Shown here one piece after another: positions 1 to 5,301 of a stretch of DNA of 6,221 bases (within the stretch, counting starts at the first letter, position 1; each line of letters opens with the position of its first letter). The stretch lies in contig DCNF01000083.1 of the NCBI GenBank assembly GCA_002322035.1, positions 8,499 through 14,719 of the forward strand, written 5' to 3'. Source of the stretch: Geobacter sp. UBA1603. Lineage in GTDB: Bacteria > Desulfobacterota > Desulfuromonadia > Geobacterales > Pseudopelobacteraceae. Both the position numbers and the translations under genes were made by a program. Below the pieces are notes generated by a model, which saw nothing but the letters and a program-made list of their open reading frames with translations, was not told where the DNA came from and did no database searches.

Positions 1-1
1 C

Positions 2-562
2 TTTTCTGGCGGTGTCCGCCGCCGGACCGGCATGGACCCGGTCCAGATGCTGCTTGCCGGCCGTGAGGCCGCCGGGTGTGACGAGGATCTTCCTCTGGCA
101 TCGGATTCATCCGGGAACGTCCCTGCTGTGACCCGCTTTGACGAATTTCTCTGTTTCCGGGTCTCGGACGAAGTGTACGGAATCAACATCATGGAGATCA
201 AGGAGATCATCAAGCCGCGGGAGGTGACTGAAGTCCCCCGGGTTCCCTCCTTTGTGTCGGGAGTGATTTCGCTGCGCGGCGTCATTATTCCGATTATTGA
301 TATGCTTGACCGGCTGGGGCTTTCCCGCGAGCAGATGACCGGACGGGAACGGGTGGTGGTAGTGCGCAACGGCGAGTCTTTTACCGGCCTGCTGGTTGAT
401 GAAGTTATCCAGGTTGTACGGATTTCGACCGAACGCCAGGAGCCGCCGCCGGCTGTATTAGACGGTATCGACCGAGAGTTTGTCAGCGGCATCGGCCGCA
501 CCGATGATCGGATGATTATTCTGCTGAACATGGAGCATATTGCTGATATCAATCTTTACTGA
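2..562 (+). CDS. cheW: CheW-type chemotaxis coupling protein, probably 5'-partial
   Basis: This is a CheW-domain adaptor, the cytoplasmic protein that links chemoreceptors (MCPs) to the histidine kinase CheA. Numbering from the ATG at 32, the CheW fold covers about residues 36-175. It contains the diagnostic segment ISLRGVIIPIIDM (79-91), whose Arg82 matches the conserved arginine of E. coli CheW, then a VDEV turn and an EPPPAV segment (137-142). The frame has no stop between base 2 and the ATG at 32, and no Shine-Dalgarno precedes that ATG. With the low-complexity stretch before residue 36, this suggests an N-terminal extension that begins left of the window; base 2 is simply the first in-frame base. 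If ATG 32 is the true start, the protein is 176 residues. The stop lies 13 bases before the next gene, consistent with one operon. Family assignment is secure; the start is not. Confidence 0.93.
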   Translation, partial: FSGGVRRRTGMDPVQMLLAGREAAGCDEDLPLASDSSGNVPAVTRFDEFLCFRVSDEVYGINIMEIKEIIKPREVTEVPRVPSFVSGVISLRGVIIPIIDMLDRLGLSREQMTGRERVVVVRNGESFTGLLVDEVIQVVRISTERQEPPPAVLDGIDREFVSGIGRTDDRMIILLNMEHIADINLY

Positions 563-575
563 ATTGGAGTGATGT

Positions 576-965
576 ATGCAAAAAAAGCGGATTCTGATTG
601 TCGAGGATGAGGAGAGCCTGCTCAAGCTGGAAACGATTCTATTGACAGTCAAGGGCTTCGAAGTGGTTGGCGCCACAACCGGGGGAGATGCGTTGGAAAC
701 ACTCTCCAGGGAGCGCTTTGATCTGATCCTGCTTGACATCATGCTGCCAGATATCGACGGCCTGGAGGTTTGTCGCCGGATCCGCCAGGATCGGTCGCTT
801 GCGGCAATTCCGATTGTGATGCTGACAGCCAGGAAAACGCCCCACGATCAGGAGCAGGGGGTTGCCTGCGGCGCTGATGCCTACCTGACCAAGCCGTTCA
901 AGTCGGCGATGATTATCGAAGTGATCGAAGGCCTGCTGCGCCGACCTGTCGCGGCGGGTGCATGA
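576..965 (+). CDS. Single-domain response regulator (CheY-like receiver)
   Basis: A stand-alone receiver domain of 129 residues with no output domain. It is expected to accept a phosphoryl group from a histidine kinase, most likely the CheA of this pathway, which is not in the window. All receiver landmarks are present: the acidic pair Glu10/Asp11, phospho-acceptor Asp54 in LLDIMLPD, Thr84 in MLTA, Tyr103 as switch aromatic, and Lys106 in the KPF motif. The ATG at 576 has GGAG at 566-569 with a 6-base spacer; another ATG at 572 is out of frame. The gene lies between two cheW genes, and its stop falls next to the start of the second. It may be a CheY that acts on a motor or other target, or a phosphate sink. 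Sequence alone does not decide, so no symbol is given. Confidence 0.93.
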   Translation: MQKKRILIVEDEESLLKLETILLTVKGFEVVGATTGGDALETLSRERFDLILLDIMLPDIDGLEVCRRIRQDRSLAAIPIVMLTARKTPHDQEQGVACGADAYLTKPFKSAMIIEVIEGLLRRPVAAGA

Positions 966-969
966 GCGG

Positions 970-1422
970 ATGACCCACGAGATCAGTGATATTCAGCTGG
1001 CCTGCTTCAGCCTTGGCGATGGGTTGTTTGCGGTCGATATCATGCGTATCCGTGAAATTGTCCTGCCCCAGAAGCTTTCCAGTCTTCCCCGGGCTTCACG
1101 GTTTCTGGAAGGCATGATCAATCTGCGCGGGGCGGTCATACCGGTCATGGATATGCGCCGGCGCTTCGGCATGGGTCCGGCTGATGGCCAGAAAACCGGC
1201 AAGCTCCTGATCGTTTCCCTTGGTCGCCAACTGCTGGCAATGGCGGTTGATGATGTGCTCGAAGTCATCACGGTGCCGGTTGCCGATATCAAGCCTCCTC
1301 CTGAAATAACTGACGACAGCGGTGTTGAATGTCTCCTGGGGATGTGTCTTGCCAACGAGAGGGTCTTTATGATTCTTGACATCGACTCGCTTCTCGGTCC
1401 GGCTGACATCAGGGGGCTTTAG
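970..1422 (+). CDS. cheW: Second CheW-type coupling protein
   Basis: A compact CheW of 150 residues from the ATG at 970, made of the adaptor domain only. The core begins at about residue 7 and carries the conserved INLRGAVIPVMDM segment (50-62) with Arg53, VDDV at 93-96 and a KPPPEI segment (108-113) like that of the first CheW. It should bridge receptor and CheA in the cytoplasm. The start is ambiguous. An in-frame GTG at 958 would overlap the preceding receiver gene by 8 bases and add four residues, but it lacks a ribosome site. The ATG at 970 has GGGTG at 956-960 nine bases upstream and is preferred. The ATG at 962 is in another frame and soon stops. It is clearly diverged from the CheW at the left edge, so it is not a recent tandem duplicate. 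Confidence 0.93.
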   Translation: MTHEISDIQLACFSLGDGLFAVDIMRIREIVLPQKLSSLPRASRFLEGMINLRGAVIPVMDMRRRFGMGPADGQKTGKLLIVSLGRQLLAMAVDDVLEVITVPVADIKPPPEITDDSGVECLLGMCLANERVFMILDIDSLLGPADIRGL

Positions 1423-1444
1423 CTTCCCCGGGGCAGCTTTCCCC
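1412..1444 (+). other. Alternating G/C runs, possible competing hairpins in the intergenic spacer
   Basis: Four runs alternate across the end of the second cheW and the spacer: GGGGG at 1412-1416, CCCC at 1426-1429, GGGG at 1430-1433 and CCCC at 1441-1444. Run 1 can pair with run 2 and run 3 with run 4. Alternatively runs 2 and 3 pair inside the near-palindrome AGCTTCCCCGGGGCAGCT (1421-1438). No U-run follows, so this is not a standard intrinsic terminator. It lies between the cheW stop and the Shine-Dalgarno of the HEAT gene and could act as an mRNA stability or processing element. Its function is unproven and the pairing may be chance. Confidence 0.3.
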
Positions 1445-1473
1445 AGGTCAGTGATTACGCAGTATTGAACAGC

Positions 1474-1479
1474 AGGGAG
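1474..1479 (+). promoter_or_regulatory. Ribosome binding site that fixes the GTG start of the HEAT gene
   Basis: AGGGAG lies 7 bases before the GTG at 1487. There is no closer in-frame ATG, so this strong site supports initiation at GTG. Confidence 0.75.
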
Positions 1480-1486
1480 TATTCAG

Positions 1487-3319
1487 GTGATACCCACACA
1501 TCAGGATTTGCATACAGCTCTCAAGTCGCCCCGTGAAGAGGATCGCCATGATGCTTTGCGGGCTCTGCGCTCCCTTGACCTGAAAGAGTCGGGGGCTTTT
1601 CTTTTCTATGCCATGGGTGACGAAAGCTGGCGGGTTCGCAAGGAGGCGGTCGATGTGTTTGTCTCGTCTGCACCCGACGACAGCCAGATCGATATGCTGC
1701 TTGAGCTTTTACGAACATGGGACAATGCCGGACTGCGCAATTCGGCCGCCGAAGCGGCTGTGCGGCTCGGTACGAAGGCGACATCTTCGCTGATTCACAT
1801 GGTCCACGATCCTGACTCCGACGTCAGAAAATTCGTGATCGACGTCATGGGGGCCATCGGTACCAATGACTTTGTGCCGACCCTGCTGGATGCACTGGCT
1901 GATCCTGATGTGAATGTTGCCGCAGCAGCCGCCGAACACCTCGGCAGTATCGGCTGTACATCGGCAGTTCCCCGTCTGATTGCAGCGATCGTTGAAAACG
2001 AGGCGCCCTTTTTCCGCTTTAACGCACTGGCCGCCCTTGGGAAACTGGCGGCACCGGCACCGGTCCCTGAAGCGATCACCCGCCTGGCCGGTCAGGATAT
2101 CCTGCGCAAAGCGGTTTACGAATGTCTCGGCAGCATCGGAGACCATACGGTTGCCCCACTGCTGCTCGAAGGGTTTGGTATCCGCCAGAAAAGCAGCAGA
2201 GGCGCTGCCGCCAGGGCTTTCTACCGGATTCTTGAACGATCGGCCGGTCAGCGCAGAAACCAGCTTGAGGATCTGCTCCACGGCCTGGGAGGCAGTGATA
2301 CCGTTGCCTGCCTGGCGGAACTTGCAACAAGTGAGGATACCGCAATTGCTGAAGCGACGACGGTGCTGCTCGGGATTATAAACGACTCCAGCGCTGTGCC
2401 GGCACTGATGAAAGCCTATGCCAATGAGCGTCTGTCGGCGCTGGCCGTCAAAGCACTGCGCGGCATGGGACCACGGGCTCTGGAGCGTTTGACCGGCAGT
2501 TTTGCCGATGCGGGGGACATGGAACGCGGCCTGATCTGCGGCCTGATCGGGGAGTTGGGCTACCGGACCGCTTCCGCGACGGTTACCGGTGCGCTGGCCG
2601 ACCAGAGCCCGGCTGTCAGGCGGGCGGCGGTTACCGCAGCAGGCAAGCTGGGACTGGCGGAGATCGTACCGGGGATCGTAAAACTGCTTGATGACCCTGA
2701 TCACGATGTCAGGGACGCTGCGGTCACAAGCCTGCAACTGCTGGCGCTTGTCGATCGCCCAGCGGTTCAGGATGTGGCCAGAAAGCTTTCCGATTCAGAC
2801 CAGCCGGCCCAGCGCCGTGACGCTTCGATTCTCCTGATTGCCATCGGCGATGGCGAGCGACTGACGCTGCTTACCAAAGACGAAGACCCCGGTGTCAGGC
2901 AGGCGGCTGTTACCGGCCTGGGTACCCTCTGTCCCCCGGCAGCCGGCCGTGCGCTGCAGATCGCCCTTGTCGATGAGGATCCGGAGGTTCGTGTTTCCGC
3001 CGCCGCCGCCCTCGGCAATCTGGGCACCCCTGAATCTCTTTCTCATCTGCGCCTGGCCCTGAATGACGATGACCCGTGGGTCCGGTGTGCCGCCCTGAAA
3101 AGCATCGTCCGGATTGCTCCTGACGAAATGCTCGCATCGATAAGCTCTCTGCTGTCCGACCCGGTTGACCTGGTCGTTCTGACCTGCCTGGAGCTTCTGG
3201 ATACGGCCGGCACCCGTGAAGCCTCTGCGCTGGCTGCCCGGCTCACTGATTCGCCTGACCGCGAAATTGCTGCCCTGGCTGCTACCATCGCCGCGCGGCA
3301 TACGGAACAGGGAGCATGA
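1487..3319 (+). CDS. HEAT-repeat (PBS lyase HEAT-like) protein of the che operon
   Basis: A 610-residue, apparently cytoplasmic protein made almost wholly of HEAT-type helical repeats about 30 residues apart. Typical units with an acidic turn, then VR and an alanine-rich helix ending in LG are seen near residues 108-125 (DPDSDVRKFVIDVMGAIG), 139-156, 373-389, 403-420, 465-480 (DEDPGVRQAAVTGLGTL), 496-513 and 527-543. Weaker units lie near 44-60, 172-187, 204-218, 438-454 and 558-604. No catalytic motif, signal peptide or membrane segment is visible. Such superhelical repeats bind proteins, so a scaffold or regulator of the chemosensory complex is the natural inference. The family name recalls bilin lyases such as CpcE, but nothing here supports lyase activity. 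The start is GTG with a good Shine-Dalgarno. The stop overlaps the cheR start (ATGA), implying translational coupling and a CheR-related role. The biochemical role is unknown. Confidence 0.9.
   Translation: MIPTHQDLHTALKSPREEDRHDALRALRSLDLKESGAFLFYAMGDESWRVRKEAVDVFVSSAPDDSQIDMLLELLRTWDNAGLRNSAAEAAVRLGTKATSSLIHMVHDPDSDVRKFVIDVMGAIGTNDFVPTLLDALADPDVNVAAAAAEHLGSIGCTSAVPRLIAAIVENEAPFFRFNALAALGKLAAPAPVPEAITRLAGQDILRKAVYECLGSIGDHTVAPLLLEGFGIRQKSSRGAAARAFYRILERSAGQRRNQLEDLLHGLGGSDTVACLAELATSEDTAIAEATTVLLGIINDSSAVPALMKAYANERLSALAVKALRGMGPRALERLTGSFADAGDMERGLICGLIGELGYRTASATVTGALADQSPAVRRAAVTAAGKLGLAEIVPGIVKLLDDPDHDVRDAAVTSLQLLALVDRPAVQDVARKLSDSDQPAQRRDASILLIAIGDGERLTLLTKDEDPGVRQAAVTGLGTLCPPAAGRALQIALVDEDPEVRVSAAAALGNLGTPESLSHLRLALNDDDPWVRCAALKSIVRIAPDEMLASISSLLSDPVDLVVLTCLELLDTAGTREASALAARLTDSPDREIAALAATIAARHTEQGA
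3309..3314 (+). promoter_or_regulatory. Ribosome binding site before cheR, two adjacent ATG codons
   Basis: AGGGAG lies inside the last codons of the HEAT gene. It is only 1 base from the ATG at 3316 but 4 bases from the in-frame ATG at 3319, so the second codon may be the real initiator; the difference is one methionine. Confidence 0.55.
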
Positions 3320-4194
3320 TGTTCTCTCTTGATACTGAAAAACCGATGTCCGAAGATGAATTCCGCCTTTTGCGGGATGTCATCTATACACATAGCGGTA
3401 TTTACTTTGATGATGATTCCAAGTACCTGCTTGAAAAACGCCTCGCGCGCCGGATCGTAAGCCTGAAACTTTCCACGTTCCGTGAGTACTACCATTACCT
3501 CAAGTACAACCGAAACAAAGATCAGGAACTTATGGATATCATGGATATCCTGACCACCAATGAAACCTATTTTTTCCGCGAATCATTCCAGCTCAAGGCT
3601 TTTACCGATGAAATAATTCCCGAACTGGTCAAGCTCAAATCAGCTCGCAACAACCGGACGCTGCGTATCTGGAGCGCCGGCTGTTCAACCGGTGAGGAAC
3701 CCTACACCATAGCCATGCTGCTTTGCGACATACCTGAACTGCACGGCTATAAAATTGAAATCGTCGGGACCGATATCAGCCAGAGGGTCCTGCAGCAGGC
3801 CCGTCGGGGGATTTACGGGAAATCATCCTTCCGGGCCACTGAAGAAGCTTACATTTCCCGTTTCTTTCAGGAGCAGGAAGACGGCTGGCGGGTGAATGAC
3901 CGGATACGGGAACTGGTGACCATCAGCCACCTGAACCTGTTCGATACGCACCGGATGGTCATGTTGGGCAAAATGGACTTGATTTTCTGCCGGAATGTCA
4001 TCATCTACTTTGACCTGGATGCCAAGAAACGGGTTGTTGAGTCGTTCCATTCCTCACTGTATGACGGCGGTTTTCTGCTCCTCGGCCATTCCGAATCACT
4101 GATGAATGTTTCCACCATGTTCACGCTCAGGCATTTTAAAAACGATATGATCTACCAGAAACCGGACCGTTCCCATACAGGAGGTCTGGCATGA
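3316..4194 (+). CDS. cheR: CheR chemoreceptor glutamate methyltransferase
   Basis: CheR transfers a methyl group from S-adenosylmethionine to glutamate side chains of chemoreceptors, the adaptation step opposed by CheB. The 292-residue product has the usual length and order. A helical N-terminal domain spans about residues 12-75. The SAM-binding domain follows, with TTNETYFFR (80-88; Arg88 is the expected active-site arginine), SAGCSTGEEPY (120-130, the SAM loop), the acidic Asp153 in VGTDIS, Asn207 in HLNLF, CRNVIIYF (225-232) and GHSE (257-260). No TPR or other C-terminal extension is present, so this is the plain CheR form. It overlaps the HEAT gene by 4 bases upstream and cheB by 4 bases downstream. 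Its receptor is not in the window. Whether it needs a receptor C-terminal pentapeptide cannot be told without comparing the beta-subdomain. Confidence 0.96.
   Translation: MMFSLDTEKPMSEDEFRLLRDVIYTHSGIYFDDDSKYLLEKRLARRIVSLKLSTFREYYHYLKYNRNKDQELMDIMDILTTNETYFFRESFQLKAFTDEIIPELVKLKSARNNRTLRIWSAGCSTGEEPYTIAMLLCDIPELHGYKIEIVGTDISQRVLQQARRGIYGKSSFRATEEAYISRFFQEQEDGWRVNDRIRELVTISHLNLFDTHRMVMLGKMDLIFCRNVIIYFDLDAKKRVVESFHSSLYDGGFLLLGHSESLMNVSTMFTLRHFKNDMIYQKPDRSHTGGLA
4179..4184 (+). promoter_or_regulatory. Consensus ribosome binding site for cheB inside cheR
   Basis: AGGAGG, a full match to the Shine-Dalgarno core, sits 6 bases before the cheB ATG at 4191 and overlaps the last codons of cheR. It is the strongest ribosome site in the window, so cheB may be translated efficiently even apart from coupling. 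Confidence 0.8.
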
Positions 4195-5243
4195 AGCGCT
4201 TGAGGGTGTTGGTGGTCGATGATTCGGCCTACAGCCGCCGAACCATAACCAAGATGCTGGAAGGAATCGATGGTGTCGAAGTGGCGGGGTATGCCACCAA
4301 CGGGGAAGAAGGAGTCCAGCGTACTATCGCGCTGAAGCCGGACCTGGTTACCCTGGACCTGGAAATGCCCAAGATGGATGGATTTACGCTGCTGCGAATC
4401 CTGACCACCCGTTTTTCAGTTCCGGTCATAGTGGTCAGTGCCTTGAGCGGCGCCGATAAGGTGTTCAAGGCCCTTGAGCTTGGCGCCCTCGACTTTGTGG
4501 CAAAACCATCGACCGGTGCGTCCACCGACCTGCTGCTGATACGTGAAGACCTGCAGAACAAAGTCCGTCAGGTGATCAGCCTGAAACCGGGGATCTTCAA
4601 ACTCCGCTCCTTCCCGGTTGCTGCGGAATCCTCAAGCGATCTGCGTCCAGCCGCTGTTCCCAATAATCCGATCGACCTGGTTGCCATCGGCGCCTCGACC
4701 GGCGGCCCGCCGGCCCTGCAGCAGATCTTTACCTCGTTCGACCAGCGCCACCCGTTCGCGGTCATTGTTTCCCAGCATATGCCGGCCGGTTTTACCAAGG
4801 CCTTTGCCGAGCGTCTGAACCGTTCATCCGCCTTTGACGTCAAGGAGGCCGAGGATGGTGACCCTGTTCTTCCCGGCCGGATTCTGATCGCTCCGGGCGG
4901 CACAAACCTGGTGACTGAAATCCAGGGAGGGCAGGTAACGGCCCGGGTGGTCCCCCCGGCTTCCACAGACCGCTATATCCCATCCGTTGATGTCATGCTT
5001 GATTCCTGTGCCGGTATCTACAAGAAACGGATGATCGCGGTCATCCTGACCGGAATGGGCAACGACGGCAGCAAGGGCCTGCGGGTTGTCAATCAGCACG
5101 GCGGCTATATCATCGCCGAGTCAGACGAGACCGCCGTTGTCTATGGAATGCCCCGTGAAGCGGTGGCAACCGGTCTTGTGGACCGGATCGTGCCGCTCCA
5201 CCGCGTGGCCCGGGAAATCCTGATAAAAGCCGGCTTTTCCTGA
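4191..5243 (+). CDS. cheB: CheB receptor methylesterase / response regulator
   Basis: CheB removes methyl groups from (and deamidates) chemoreceptor side chains, and phosphorylation by CheA activates it. The 350-residue product matches the family length. The receiver domain covers about residues 3-120, with Asp10/Asp11, phospho-acceptor Asp56 in TLDLEMP, Ser83 and Lys105 in the AKPS motif. A variable linker (about 125-160) leads to the esterase domain, which has all three expected catalytic residues: Ser169 in GASTGG, His196 in SQHMP and Asp292 in LTGMGNDG. The PREAV segment near 321-325 is also typical. Both domains look intact, so feedback-controlled adaptation is expected. The start overlaps the cheR stop by ATGA and has a consensus Shine-Dalgarno. 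It is the last che gene in the window; 58 bases separate it from the cytochrome gene. Confidence 0.97.
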   Translation: MKRLRVLVVDDSAYSRRTITKMLEGIDGVEVAGYATNGEEGVQRTIALKPDLVTLDLEMPKMDGFTLLRILTTRFSVPVIVVSALSGADKVFKALELGALDFVAKPSTGASTDLLLIREDLQNKVRQVISLKPGIFKLRSFPVAAESSSDLRPAAVPNNPIDLVAIGASTGGPPALQQIFTSFDQRHPFAVIVSQHMPAGFTKAFAERLNRSSAFDVKEAEDGDPVLPGRILIAPGGTNLVTEIQGGQVTARVVPPASTDRYIPSVDVMLDSCAGIYKKRMIAVILTGMGNDGSKGLRVVNQHGGYIIAESDETAVVYGMPREAVATGLVDRIVPLHRVAREILIKAGFS

Positions 5244-5301
5244 TTTGTTCACCGGGCCCGTTCCATTTGTGCAGCGGTTACATTCATCGAGGACCACACC
5301 A
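5244..5301 (+). other. Short cheB-cytochrome spacer, no clear promoter or terminator
   Basis: The 58-base gap holds an 8-base palindrome CGGGCCCG (5253-5260) with no following T-run. A possible TTGTTC (5245-5250) has no matching -10 box at normal spacing. I see no convincing sigma-70 promoter or intrinsic terminator, so read-through from the che genes is plausible, though an alternative-sigma or activator-dependent promoter cannot be excluded. Confidence 0.45.
5289..5293 (+). promoter_or_regulatory. Ribosome binding site for the cytochrome gene
   Basis: GAGGA lies 8 bases before the ATG at 5302. It supports this start, which also places a signal peptide at the exact N-terminus. Confidence 0.7.

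Noticed and set aside
958..969. GTG at 958 as the start of the second CheW
   Set aside because: It has no ribosome site and lies inside the receiver gene; the ATG at 970 has a better-placed GGGTG. It is not excluded, since only four residues differ.
1709..2737. 342-residue open frame on the minus strand within the HEAT gene
   Set aside because: It lies wholly antisense to a strong coding gene, has the odd Cys/Gln/Arg-rich composition of an antisense frame, shows no recognisable domain, and has no evident ribosome site.
5225..5238. Perfect palindrome AAAAGCCGGCTTTT at the end of cheB, as a possible terminator
   Set aside because: It falls inside the last cheB codons, would form only a 5-pair A/T-rich stem with a 4-base loop, and is not followed by a T-run.
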